From: Myxococcales bacterium
GTDB lineage: Bacteria > Myxococcota_A > Bradymonadia > UBA7976 > UBA1532
DNA length: 64,000 nucleotides
NCBI GenBank assembly: GCA_020633555.1
Contig: JACKDL010000003.1
Span: forward strand, 62,001-126,000
Reading direction: 5' to 3'
The translations under genes were made by a program, and so were the position numbers. Positions 48,355 through 56,433 of this stretch are shown piece after piece. Under the pieces are notes generated by a model. That model had not been told where the DNA came from. It saw nothing but the letters and a program-made list of their open reading frames with translations, and did not search any database. The stretch's first letter is position 1, and the number at the start of each line of letters is the position of its first letter.

Positions 48355-49449
48355 GTGAGTCATCGCGGCTGGGCCCTGGCGGCGCTGGCGTGGTTCGCCG
48401 GGGTCGGCCTCTGGTGGGCGGGCTACTTCACCGAGCGCGAGGCCGTGGCCGAGGCCCGCGCCGCCGAGGCGAAGCGCTGGCGGCAGCAGGTCCAGGCCAT
48501 CCAGGCGGTGGCCCCGGCGAACCTGCCGGCCCCGGCGTTGGACGGCGAAGCCCTGCTGGCGGACGTGCGCGCGCTGGCCTTCGAGCGCCACGGCGTGGCC
48601 GACCGCAAGCGGGCCCGGCGCCTCATCGCCCACCGGCTGCAGGCCCTGGGCTACCGGCCCGAGCTGCTGTCCTCGGCCGGCGGCGTTCAGGTGGTGGCCG
48701 AGCGCCCCGGCAGCGATCCGCAGGCGGGCACGCTGCTGGTGGGCGCGCACTTCGACACCGTGGCGGGGAGCCCGGGGGCCAACGACAACGCCACGGGCGT
48801 GGCGGCGGCGCTGGCGCTGGCCGCGCTCTACCGGGCCCCCACCCCGAGGGGCCTGCGGCTGGTGTTCTTCGACCTGGAGGAGGCGGGGCTGGCGGGCAGC
48901 AAGGCATACGTCCAGGCCCCCGAGCGGCGGCAGGGGCTCGTGGGCGCGGTCATCCTCGAGATGCTGGGCCGGCGCTGCACCACGCCCGGCTGCCAGCGGC
49001 AGCCCGCCGGCCTGCCGCCCGGCCTGGGGGCCGGTGACGTGGGCGATTACCTGGCGGTGGTGGGCGACGCCGGCCACGGGGGGCTGCTGGCGGCCTTCCG
49101 CCGGGCCGCGGGGCCCGACCGTCCGCCTGTGGTGGCGCTGCCGGTGCCCGACGCGGGCGGGGCCCTGCCTGCCACCCGCCGCAGCGATCACGCCGCCTTC
49201 TGGGACGTGGGCGTGGGCGCGGTGATGGTCACCGACACCGCCGACCTCCGCGCCGCGGATCGCTACCACACCGCCGAAGACACGGTGGAGAGCCTGGACG
49301 CGGCCTTCTTCATGGGAGCCACCCGGCTGGTGGCGGTGGCGGTGGGGGAGCTGCTGGGGGTCGAGCCGCCGGCAGCGCTCGGGGCGACAGAGGGGGCGGT
49401 CAGCCCTCGCAGCGCCCCAGCTCAGACCCGTCCGGCTGGGCCACCATGA
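48355..49449 (+). CDS. M28-family zinc aminopeptidase, membrane-anchored
   Basis: 364 residues from GTG 48355. A single N-terminal helix (residues 5-22) anchors an external peptidase domain. The M28 metal ligands are visible: GAHFDTVAGSPGANDNATG (His, Asp, Asn/Asp), FDLEEAGLAGS (Glu-Glu), RRSDHAAFWDVG and RYHTAEDTVE (final His). These enzymes remove N-terminal residues or act on glutamyl peptides in the periplasm. The last ~20 residues are Pro/Ala-rich. The 3' end overlaps the convergent lipoprotein gene by 50 bases. It is divergent from the FeS oxidoreductase gene. Confidence 0.88.
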   Translation: MSHRGWALAALAWFAGVGLWWAGYFTEREAVAEARAAEAKRWRQQVQAIQAVAPANLPAPALDGEALLADVRALAFERHGVADRKRARRLIAHRLQALGYRPELLSSAGGVQVVAERPGSDPQAGTLLVGAHFDTVAGSPGANDNATGVAAALALAALYRAPTPRGLRLVFFDLEEAGLAGSKAYVQAPERRQGLVGAVILEMLGRRCTTPGCQRQPAGLPPGLGAGDVGDYLAVVGDAGHGGLLAAFRRAAGPDRPPVVALPVPDAGGALPATRRSDHAAFWDVGVGAVMVTDTADLRAADRYHTAEDTVESLDAAFFMGATRLVAVAVGELLGVEPPAALGATEGAVSPRSAPAQTRPAGPP

Positions 49450-50371
49450 CGCAGCGCTGGCCGTCGGCGCAGTCGGCGCTCTCGGTGCACGCCGGGCACA
49501 GCATGGCCGGCGCGGGCTCCAGGTTGGTCTCGGTGAGCGTGTAGATGACGTTCTCGGTGTCGGCGAACTGCCACTTCACCACGCCCACCCCCGGCTGCAC
49601 CCAGTAGGTGCGCGTCAGGCTGGGCACCAGGGCGTCGCTCACCTCGATCTTCCGCACGCCCTCGCGGTACTGGCACTCCATGGGCTCGATGAGCGGGGCG
49701 GTGCTGGTGCTCACCCGCACCGTCGCCTGCCCGCCCCGCGCCTCGGGCTCCTCGTCGCCGCGCTGCTGCAGCGTCTGATCGATGCGCACGTTCTCGCTGT
49801 AGTTGGTGGCCAGGATCCCGGTCTTCCAGGTGTCCTCCACCAGCACGTAGGGCGGGCTGTAGGTGCGGCTCAGCTCGCGCACGAAGCGCTCCGTCGCCAC
49901 CTCCCGCTCCTTGATGGTGATCGCCCGCACCCGCACCTGGGGTCCCACCTGGCGGTTCGAGGCCCGCACGTACAGCAGCTCCTCCACGTCCTGGCGCACC
50001 AGGGTGGGGGTGCCCTCCACGTCCACGGTCAGCACGGTGCTGGTCTTGCGCACCAGCGGCGTGTCGGTCTCGCCCAGGCCCAGGGTCTCGCCCTCGAAGG
50101 GCAGCACCACCGTCTCGCCCCCCTGGGTCACCGGATAGGGGGGGGCCTGCCAGTCGTCGGCGCGCACCCGGTAGCGCCACACACCGCCGGGCACCACGGG
50201 CATGCCATCGGCGGGCTCGATCTCGGTGCCCGCGGGCAGGGCGGGCAGGTCGCCCACGAAGGGCGCGGTGGCCGGATCCACGGCGGGCTCGCTGGTGGAC
50301 TCGTCGTCGCACGCGGCCAGGGGCGCCGCGCCGGCGGCCAGCAGCAGGGTCAACATCCAGGACGGGCGCAT
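49400..50371 (-). CDS. Lipoprotein of unknown function
   Basis: 323 residues from ATG 50371, with GGAGG 7 bases upstream. The signal peptide ends in a lipobox (AAPLAAC, then DDESTS). The mature protein is a beta-rich domain with repeated threaded strands such as GGVWRYRVRADDW, VRVRAITIKEREVATERFV and CQYREGVRKIEVSD, and TYWVQPGVGVVKW. A short C-terminal Cys-rich tail (MLCPACTESADCADGQRCVM) is of the type found in secreted myxobacterial proteins. No family name is assigned. It lies downstream of the Tim44-like gene on the same strand, with a 35-base gap. Confidence 0.66.
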   Translation of the reverse strand: MRPSWMLTLLLAAGAAPLAACDDESTSEPAVDPATAPFVGDLPALPAGTEIEPADGMPVVPGGVWRYRVRADDWQAPPYPVTQGGETVVLPFEGETLGLGETDTPLVRKTSTVLTVDVEGTPTLVRQDVEELLYVRASNRQVGPQVRVRAITIKEREVATERFVRELSRTYSPPYVLVEDTWKTGILATNYSENVRIDQTLQQRGDEEPEARGGQATVRVSTSTAPLIEPMECQYREGVRKIEVSDALVPSLTRTYWVQPGVGVVKWQFADTENVIYTLTETNLEPAPAMLCPACTESADCADGQRCVMVAQPDGSELGRCEG

Positions 50372-50406
50372 GGCCGGCCTCCAGGCGAAAGCGGGGTTCT
50401 CGGGGC

Positions 50407-51183
50407 TCAGGCGGACGCCTCGGGGCGCCGCCACTCCATCAGCGGGGGCACCGGCGGGCGTCCGGCCAGATCGGTGCGATCCTCGGTGGCCGGCTCCAGC
50501 CCGTGCAGGCGCCAGCGCTCGCCATCATGGCGCAAGGTCCAGAACTGTTGCACCTGGCGGGGGCCCTCCTTGCCGGCCAGCACCCGCCCGTCGGGATCGC
50601 GCACGCAGTCGGTGCCCCGGCTCTCCACCCGCAGCACCAGCTCCATGTCGCGGGGCGGCGGGCCGTCGCCGGCGGGGTACAGGCCCAGCATGTGGACCTT
50701 CAGCACCTTGCCCAGCTTCGCCTCGCGGGCGTGCCCGTGCCGACGGGCCTCGGCGAAGGCGGCCTCGCTGGCCTGCCGGAAGGCCTCGGTGGTGAAGGCC
50801 TCCACGTCGCCCAGGGCCCGGTCGCGCCAGCCCTTCCACAGGTGCGGCGCGGCCCGCTGCACCCACTCGGTGATGGCCACCGGATCGAACTCGGGGAAGA
50901 ACTTGCCGAGCTGGTCGCGCATGAGGGTCAGGGTGCGCCGCTCGTGGAGCTGCTCGCGGAACAGCACCCGCCCCACCAGGGCCATGACCACCACCGCCCC
51001 GCTCCAGTACAGGAACATGCCGAGGAAGCCGCGGTCGCGCACCCCGGCGGGATCCACCGGGGGGCCCGACTCGGGGGCGCTGACGGGGGCGCTCGCGGGG
51101 GCCTCCTGGGCCTGCGCGGTCAGGGCCAGCCCCACCTGGGCGGCCAGGGCGAACAACAGCACTTGGCTCAGGCGACGCGCCAT
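50407..51183 (-). CDS. Tim44-like domain membrane protein
   Basis: 258 residues from ATG 51183; its first 16 bases overlap the helicase gene end. A signal-like helix (residues 1-22) is followed by a short Ser/Pro linker and a second helix (about 55-75; LGMFLYWSGAVVVMALVGRVLF). The remainder matches the Tim44-like (mitochondrial import/MRP-L45) fold: FDPVAITEWVQRAAPHLWKGW, EAFTTEAFRQASEAAF, KVLKVHMLGLYP, and a beta-sheet ending VQQFWTLRHDGERWRLHGLEPA. In bacteria this domain occurs in inner-membrane proteins of uncertain function. It is likely co-transcribed with the downstream lipoprotein. Confidence 0.75.
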   Translation of the reverse strand: MARRLSQVLLFALAAQVGLALTAQAQEAPASAPVSAPESGPPVDPAGVRDRGFLGMFLYWSGAVVVMALVGRVLFREQLHERRTLTLMRDQLGKFFPEFDPVAITEWVQRAAPHLWKGWRDRALGDVEAFTTEAFRQASEAAFAEARRHGHAREAKLGKVLKVHMLGLYPAGDGPPPRDMELVLRVESRGTDCVRDPDGRVLAGKEGPRQVQQFWTLRHDGERWRLHGLEPATEDRTDLAGRPPVPPLMEWRRPEASA

Positions 51184-53150
51184 GTCTCCAGCAGATCCTC
51201 CCGGGTGTGGGGCAGCTCCGACAGGAAGCGGCTCGGGCGGTTCAAGATGCGCCGGTGCTCCCGATCGGTGCCCCATTGGGGGCTGCACAGGTACAGGTGA
51301 CGCCGGGCCCGGGTCAACGCCACGTAGAACAGGCGCCGCTCCTCCTCCTCCTCAGCCTCGCTGCGCAGGGCCAGCCGCAGGGGGAACTGGCCGTCGGCCA
51401 GGGCCAGCACGAACACGGCGTCCCACTCCAGGCCCTTGGCCTGGTGCACGGTGCTCAGGAGCAGCTTCTCGTCGGTGGGCTCGCTGCCCTGGATGTCCTC
51501 GGCGGCGATGTGCTCCACCAGCGCCAGCTCCTCCAGGAACTGCTGGTAGTGGTCGAAGCGGCCGGCGAAGTGGCTCATCTGGCGGATGTCCTCCTCGCGC
51601 GCCTCGGCGTTGGGCTGGGTGCGCTGCAGGTAGTCGGCGTAGCCACCCTGGCCCAGCAGGTAGTCGAACATGCTCGACGGCGCGCCGATCATGCCCGGCT
51701 CGCCCAGGGCCAGCAGGGTGTCGCGGGCCTTCTGGTAGCCGACCCGGGCGCGCTTGGGCAGCGCCCCGCCCAGCTCCACCTTCAGCGCCGCCCAGGGATC
51801 GCCCTGGGCCGACAGGGCGTCGACGATGGTGTTGGCCAGCCCGGTGCCGATGCCCTCCTGCAGCTTCAGCACCCGCATCCAGGCCAGGCGGTCCAGCGGG
51901 TTGAACAGGATCCGCAGGTGGGCCAGCACATCGCGGATGTGGGCCTGCTCGAAGAAGCGCTGCCCTGAGCGGATGGTGAACGGGATCCCGCGGCGCTGGA
52001 GCTCGAGCTGCAGCTCCATGGCCTGGTAGTGGGCCCGGTACAGCACCGCCTGCTGCTTCAGCTCCACCCCCTCGTCGCGCAGCTCCAGCACCCGCTGGGC
52101 CACGAAGGCGGCCTGCAGCTCGCCGTCGCCCACCACGATGTGGGCCGGCAGATCGCCGTCCGCCTGCTGGGCCCGCAGGGTCTTCTCGAACTGGAACTTG
52201 TTGTGGCGGATGCTCGCGTTGGCCACCGCCACGATCTGCGGCGTGCTGCGGTAGTTGCGCTCCAGCCGGAACACCTGGGTGCCCGGGTGGCGGTCGGGGA
52301 AGTCCAGGATGTTGCGCACCCGCGCGCCGCGGAAGGCGTAGATGCTCTGCGCGTCGTCGCCCACCACCATCAGGTTGCCGCCGGGCCCCGCCATCAGATC
52401 GACGATGCGCGCCTGCAGCAGGTTGGTGTCCTGGAACTCGTCCACCAGCAGGTGCTGGAAGCGGCTGGCCCAGGCGTCGCGCAGCTCGGGGTGATCGCTC
52501 AGCAGGAGCTGCCAGTTCACCAGCAGGTCGTCGTAGTCCATCACGTTCATCTCGACCTTCTGGCCGAGGTAGCCCGTGAGCACGGCGTCGATGATGGGCA
52601 GCGCCGACAGGAACTGCGGGTGATCGGCCTCGATGACCTGCCCCAACGCCCGATCGGTGTTCACCGCCGTCGACAGCATCTTCAGCAGCACCTGCGCCTT
52701 CGGCAGCCGGCGCTTGCCCGGATCGTCCACGGTGCGAGCCAGCGTCAGATCCATCAGATCCCGTGCCTCCTGCGGGTCCAGGATGCCGTAGTTGTTCCCG
52801 TAGCCGAGCTGATCGGCGTGCTGGCGCAGGATGCGGTTGGCGATGCTATGGAAGGTGCCCGCCCACACCCGGGTGGCGGCGTCGGGCAGCAGCCGGCTCA
52901 CCCGATCGGTCATCTCGCGGGCCGCCTTGTTGGTGAAGGTCAGCAGCATGATCCGGTCGGGCGCCACCCCCTGCTCGATCAGGTGCGCCGTGCGGTAGGT
53001 GAGCGCCCGGGTCTTGCCGGTGCCCGCCCCCGCGATGACCAGCAGCGGGCCGCCGCCCGCCTCCACCACCCGCCGCTGCTCGTCGTTCAGATCCTTCAGG
53101 AACCCGCTGCGCCCGGGCGGGGTCTCGCGCTTCAGGGTGTACTGCCGCAT
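51168..53150 (-). CDS. UvrD/PcrA/Rep-type superfamily 1 DNA helicase
   Basis: 660 residues from ATG 53150, with GGAGG 4 bases upstream. The SF1A motifs run in order: Q-motif LNDEQRRVVEA, Walker A IAGAGTGKTRALTYR, LLTFTNKAAREM, GTFHSIANRILR, Walker B LLVDEFQDTN, VGDDAQSIYAFRGA, RLERNYRST, STVHQAKGLEWDAVF and the C-terminal YVALTRARRHLYL. These enzymes unwind DNA 3' to 5' in repair and replication restart. The protein is shorter than E. coli UvrD (720) and lacks a long C-terminal tail. Its 3' end overlaps the Tim44-like gene start. Confidence 0.95.
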   Translation of the reverse strand: MRQYTLKRETPPGRSGFLKDLNDEQRRVVEAGGGPLLVIAGAGTGKTRALTYRTAHLIEQGVAPDRIMLLTFTNKAAREMTDRVSRLLPDAATRVWAGTFHSIANRILRQHADQLGYGNNYGILDPQEARDLMDLTLARTVDDPGKRRLPKAQVLLKMLSTAVNTDRALGQVIEADHPQFLSALPIIDAVLTGYLGQKVEMNVMDYDDLLVNWQLLLSDHPELRDAWASRFQHLLVDEFQDTNLLQARIVDLMAGPGGNLMVVGDDAQSIYAFRGARVRNILDFPDRHPGTQVFRLERNYRSTPQIVAVANASIRHNKFQFEKTLRAQQADGDLPAHIVVGDGELQAAFVAQRVLELRDEGVELKQQAVLYRAHYQAMELQLELQRRGIPFTIRSGQRFFEQAHIRDVLAHLRILFNPLDRLAWMRVLKLQEGIGTGLANTIVDALSAQGDPWAALKVELGGALPKRARVGYQKARDTLLALGEPGMIGAPSSMFDYLLGQGGYADYLQRTQPNAEAREEDIRQMSHFAGRFDHYQQFLEELALVEHIAAEDIQGSEPTDEKLLLSTVHQAKGLEWDAVFVLALADGQFPLRLALRSEAEEEEERRLFYVALTRARRHLYLCSPQWGTDREHRRILNRPSRFLSELPHTREDLLETWRVA

Positions 53151-53617
53151 GCCACCTCCGCGGGCGCAGTGTAGCGGGGTGGGGGGCGGACGGGAACAGC
53201 CGTTCAGGGACGCTGCGCTTGGCGGTTTGGGATCGGTCCCCACCTGGCGACAGGTCCGGTCTTGGTCGAGGCGCTGTTGACCAGGTGTTTGGGGGTGGTT
53301 GGTGTCGGGGTGGACCGGCTGGCGCGGTCCACCCCTTCGGCTGCGGGCGGCCACTCCCCGCGGTCACCGGGCCGGCCGGCTCAGGGGCATATCCTCGCCG
53401 GTTGGCCGCGGCGGGGCCGCGCCCAACCGGCTGCGGGCGCCCCTTCGCCGGCCGACCCGGCGCCCGCTCGGCGGGTGGCCGTTCGGGGGGTGGGGAGAGA
53501 GAGAGGATCGGGGCGTTGTCGGCGTGACCACCGTGGAGGTGGGCGCCGGCTGGGTGGGGGCGTGGGAGCGCGGCGGGGGCGCGGCGGAAGCGCCGCGGGT
53601 GGGCCGCCGGGGGGCGG
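53151..53617. other. 467-base non-coding interval rich in strong hairpins
   Basis: No convincing gene was found here. It holds three strong inverted repeats. GGGGTGGACCG/CGGTCCACCCC (53307-53317, 53325-53335; perfect 11 bp, 7-base loop). GCCGGTTGGCCGCGGC/GCCGCGCCCAACCGGC (53397-53412, 53416-53431; 16 bp with one mismatch, 3-base loop). CGCGGCG/CGCCGCG (53580-53586, 53591-53597), just past the GH57 stop. The 12-mer CGGCTGCGGGCG occurs at 53338-53349 and 53428-53439, each beside a hairpin. A GA-rich run lies at 53494-53507. It may be a structured RNA, a repeat family or a transcript-end region. Confidence 0.55.
53580..53597 (-). terminator. Hairpin downstream of the GH57 gene
   Basis: CGCGGCG and CGCCGCG form a perfect 7-bp stem with a 4-base loop, 20-38 bases past the GH57 stop on the minus strand. 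There is no T tract, so its terminator activity is uncertain. Confidence 0.35.
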
Positions 53618-55204
53618 TCAGGCGCCGGCGTAGACCCGGTAGTCCAGCGTGGGGAAGATGGTCCAGCGGTCCTCCCGCTTGGCCACGTAGGCCTCGTCCA
53701 GGGTGCCCTGCTCCACGGCGTCGGCCAGGGCGTGGAAGGCGCCCAGGTGATCGCGGGTGCGGCGCACCGCGTACTCCACCGTGGTGCCGGTCTCCATGAT
53801 GAAGGCCCAGTCGCTGCTCTGGGCCAGCAACAACTCGCGGGCGGCCTGGTTCAGGGCGCGGGCCTCCAGACCGTCGGCGTGGGGGCGGGCCTTCGCCAAG
53901 GCGGTCATGCGCTCGGCGGCGTGGTGCAGGTAGGGGTAGATCCAGTCGTTGTTCTGGTTGCACCAGAAGGTGGCGTAGCCGCCGCCGCCCCAGCTCGACA
54001 GGCCCGGCCAGGCCTCCTGGTTGACCGGGTTGGCCTCCAGGTAGCGGCGCGGGGTGGTGAGCTCGATCTCGCTCTGCTTCTCGTGAATCTGGCGGGCCAG
54101 GGACTCCAGGAACCAGGGGCCCTCGTACCACCAGTGGCCGAACAGCTCGGCGTCGTAGGGGCTGACCACCAGCGGCGGGCGGTCCATGTGGGCCGCCAGG
54201 TGCCGGATCTGGCCCTGGCGGTTGAACATGAAGTTGCCCGCGTGCTCCCCGGCCTTCTCCCACGCGCGGTGGGGGTCGTAGACCTCCTTGTGGTCGGTCT
54301 TGCCGGTGATGCGGTGGTACTTCAGCCCGGTGTTCAGCCGGATGCCATCCGGGTGGATGTAGGGGCTGATGTAGTCGAAGTCGAGGTCGTAGCCGATGTC
54401 TCGGTAGTACTCGCGGTAGTCGAAGTCGCCGGGGTAGCCCTCGTGGCTCGACCACACCTGCTTGCTGCTCTCGGGGTCACGGGCGAAGGCCGCCACGCCC
54501 GTGTGGGGCGTGTGCAGGGGCGCGTACACCCCGTACACCGGCGCCGCGCTGGCGTGCTGGATGCCGTGGCTGTCCACGAAGAAGTAGCGGACGCCCGCCT
54601 CGGCCAGCAGCTCGTCGGTGATCTTCGGCACGTAGCCGCACTCGGCCAGCCAGATGCCCGTGGGGCGGCGGCTGAAGTGGCGCTCATAGTCGCGGCAGGC
54701 CACCTCGATCTGGGCGCGCATGGCGGCCCGGTCCTGGTTCATCAGCGGCAGGAACCCGTGGGTGGCCGTGCAGGTGACGATGTCCAGGTGGCCCTTGTCC
54801 TGCAGGCGCTTGTATTCGCCCACGATGTCGCCACCCAGCGCCTCGAACAAGGCCGCGAAGCCCGCCAGGCGCTCCTGGTAGTAGCGCGCCACGTTGGCGA
54901 ACCGCGGATCGTCGGCGGTGCGCTCGACCTCCTTGTCGGCCAACTCACGCATCTGCCCCAGGTGACGCCGGTAGCGCCCGATGAGCAGCTCGTCGCGCAG
55001 CATGTTCACCAGCGGCGGGGTCATGCTGCAGGTGAAGGCGAAGGGCACGCCGTCACGCTCCAGCGCCCGCCAGGCCTGGATGAGCGGCAGATAGGTCTCG
55101 GTGATGGCCTCGTAGAGCCAACGCTCTTCGAGGAAGAAGTCGTGCTCCGGGTGCCGGATGAAGGGCAGGTGATGGTGCAGGACGATCGCGACGCCGCCGG
55201 TCAC
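53618..55204 (-). CDS. GH57 1,4-alpha-glucan (glycogen) branching enzyme
   Basis: 528 residues from GTG 55204, overlapping the upstream stop (GTGA). The length and motifs match thermophile-type GH57 branching enzymes: HHHLPFIRHPEH at the N-terminus, the nucleophile Glu 188 in GIWLAECGYVP, and the acid/base Asp 351 in SPYDAELFGHWWYEGP. A helical C-terminal (DUF1957) domain with SSWGGGGYATFWCNQNNDW follows. It creates alpha-1,6 branches in glycogen. Some similar proteins act as weak alpha-amylases. It is coupled to a DUF4912 protein gene, a pairing commonly seen with GH57. Confidence 0.92.
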   Translation of the reverse strand: MTGGVAIVLHHHLPFIRHPEHDFFLEERWLYEAITETYLPLIQAWRALERDGVPFAFTCSMTPPLVNMLRDELLIGRYRRHLGQMRELADKEVERTADDPRFANVARYYQERLAGFAALFEALGGDIVGEYKRLQDKGHLDIVTCTATHGFLPLMNQDRAAMRAQIEVACRDYERHFSRRPTGIWLAECGYVPKITDELLAEAGVRYFFVDSHGIQHASAAPVYGVYAPLHTPHTGVAAFARDPESSKQVWSSHEGYPGDFDYREYYRDIGYDLDFDYISPYIHPDGIRLNTGLKYHRITGKTDHKEVYDPHRAWEKAGEHAGNFMFNRQGQIRHLAAHMDRPPLVVSPYDAELFGHWWYEGPWFLESLARQIHEKQSEIELTTPRRYLEANPVNQEAWPGLSSWGGGGYATFWCNQNNDWIYPYLHHAAERMTALAKARPHADGLEARALNQAARELLLAQSSDWAFIMETGTTVEYAVRRTRDHLGAFHALADAVEQGTLDEAYVAKREDRWTIFPTLDYRVYAGA

Positions 55205-56226
55205 TGGCCACCCCCCTTCGAGGCGCTGCCGATGTGGTGGGCGCTGCCGGGCACGCGGTGACCCGCCTCGGCCTTCGCCGCCTCCACCAGGTGCTGGGTG
55301 CCCACGATGCGGTGCAGATCGGACTGCACCCCCGCCCCCATGGCCTGGCCGATCTGGAAGCCGGACAGGGCCTGGCTGTCTGCCTTCGGGGCGTACTCCA
55401 CCCGCGCGGGCACCGGGCCCTCCGGGCGCACACTGCTGAACCGCACGGCGCTGGCCGCCGGCCACCGCCGGGGGAGCTGCAGCGCCGCCGCCCGCGCCAC
55501 GTGGGCGAACTGATCGGCCGCCTTGAAGCCCAAGGCCGCCACCACCCGCCGGCCCGCCCGGTCGGGGAACAGCACGTAGCGCCCGATCCAGTCGTTGACC
55601 GCGTGATCCCAGACCACGGGATCGCCGTCGTGATCCTCAGCCAGCAGGTAGGTGCGCAGGGTGAGCTGCCCGTGCTCGGTGCCCAGGGCCGCACGGGCGC
55701 GGGCCGCGCCCTGGGCCGTCAGCTCCCAGTAGATGAAGCAGGACTCGGGATCCCGCGGCAGCACCGCGATGAAGTCCCGCCCCCGGGTCACGGGGAGATC
55801 CGGCAGCGGCTCGGGCAGGGGCGACGTGAACTCGGCCGGGGGCTCCGGCAACGTCTCCACCTCGACCACCTCGGGGGCCGCCAGCGCCTTCAGCGGCGCG
55901 GGCCCCTCGATGGCCTCGACCTTCGCCGGGCCCGCCAGCGCCTTGGGTGTCGCCCGCCCGGGCAAGGCCTTGAGCGGCGCCTTGGCCTTCGCCTTCGGGG
56001 CCGCCTTGGCCTTCGCCTTCGGGGCCGCCTTGGCCTTCGCCTTCGGGGCCGCCTTGGCCTTCGCCTTCGGGGCCGCCTTGGCCTTCGCCTTCGGGGCCGC
56101 CTTGGCCTTCGCCTTCGGGGCCGCCTTGGCCTTCGCCTTGGCCGGGGTCTTCGCCTTGCCGGTCGACCGCGCCTTCGCCTTGGACTTCGTCTTCGACGGG
56201 GACTCGGGCGCGCGCTCGTCAGCCAT
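55201..56226 (-). CDS. DUF4912 protein with histone H1-like Lys/Ala-rich tail
   Basis: 341 residues. The N-terminal ~80 residues are lysine/alanine/proline-rich, with six exact copies of an eight-residue unit (Ala-Lys-Ala-Lys-Ala-Ala-Pro-Lys in one register), like histone H1 tails or bacterial AlgP/HctA-type basic proteins. A Pro/Glu-rich linker follows. The DUF4912 domain (about 150-270) shows RDFIAVLPRDPESCFIYWEL, LTLRTYLLAEDHDG, DWIGRYVLFPDRAGRRVVAALG and FAHVARAAALQLPR. The domain may bind glycans or nucleotides; its function is unproven. It is first in an operon with the GH57 branching enzyme. The basic tail could bind DNA, RNA or acidic polymer. Confidence 0.8.
   Translation of the reverse strand: MADERAPESPSKTKSKAKARSTGKAKTPAKAKAKAAPKAKAKAAPKAKAKAAPKAKAKAAPKAKAKAAPKAKAKAAPKAKAKAPLKALPGRATPKALAGPAKVEAIEGPAPLKALAAPEVVEVETLPEPPAEFTSPLPEPLPDLPVTRGRDFIAVLPRDPESCFIYWELTAQGAARARAALGTEHGQLTLRTYLLAEDHDGDPVVWDHAVNDWIGRYVLFPDRAGRRVVAALGFKAADQFAHVARAAALQLPRRWPAASAVRFSSVRPEGPVPARVEYAPKADSQALSGFQIGQAMGAGVQSDLHRIVGTQHLVEAAKAEAGHRVPGSAHHIGSASKGGGQ
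55981..56124 (-). repeat. Six exact 24-bp tandem repeats in the DUF4912 gene
   Basis: A 24-base unit (first bases on the + strand CTTGGCCTTCGCCTTC, then GGGGCCGC) is repeated six times without change, followed by a degenerate seventh. It encodes the Lys/Ala/Pro tail. The identity implies recent expansion or gene conversion. Confidence 0.95.
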
Positions 56227-56273
56227 GGGTGCCTCCAGACGGGGCTGGTCGGGGGGGCGTCGCTCGGGCAGCT

Positions 56274-56302
56274 TATCTAGCTTGGGTCGCCAAGTGTGTC
56301 AA
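56274..56302 (-). promoter_or_regulatory. Promoter of the DUF4912-GH57 operon with palindromic spacer
   Basis: On the minus strand a perfect -35 TTGACA (56302-56297) is followed after 17 bases by TAGATA (56279-56274), a partial -10. The spacer contains the palindrome CTTGG-GTCG-CCAAG (+ strand 56281-56294). A dyad inside the -35/-10 spacer is typical of MerR-type control, although those usually have 19-20-base spacers. Confidence 0.45.
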
Positions 56303-56305
56303 CGG

Positions 56306-56351
56306 CGGGGCCCGGGCTGTCACCCGAAGATCACGCGGATCCCGGGCCCCG
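56306..56351. promoter_or_regulatory. Long GC-rich inverted repeat upstream of the response regulator
   Basis: CGGGGCCCGGG (56306-56316) and CCCGGGCCCCG (56341-56351) form a perfect 11-bp stem around a 24-base loop. It lies between divergent operons, about 80 bases before the response-regulator start. It could be a leader hairpin or an operator; no T tract follows. Confidence 0.4.
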
Positions 56352-56433
56352 TGGCGGGTGCCATCCGCCCCTTGCTCAATCCCAGTGCGGCAGACACCGT
56401 TTCGAGCGGAGAGCTTGCAACCGAGGAGTCGCC

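Noticed and set aside
53219..53633. Small + strand open frames in the hairpin-rich gap
   Set aside because: Several overlapping frames exist, but with Arg/Gly/Pro-rich, repeat-driven composition, no ribosome-binding site and no resemblance to known proteins.
55981..56124. Evenly spaced repeats as a CRISPR array
   Set aside because: The units are adjacent with no spacers, are in frame, and encode a Lys/Ala-rich tail. No cas genes are present.
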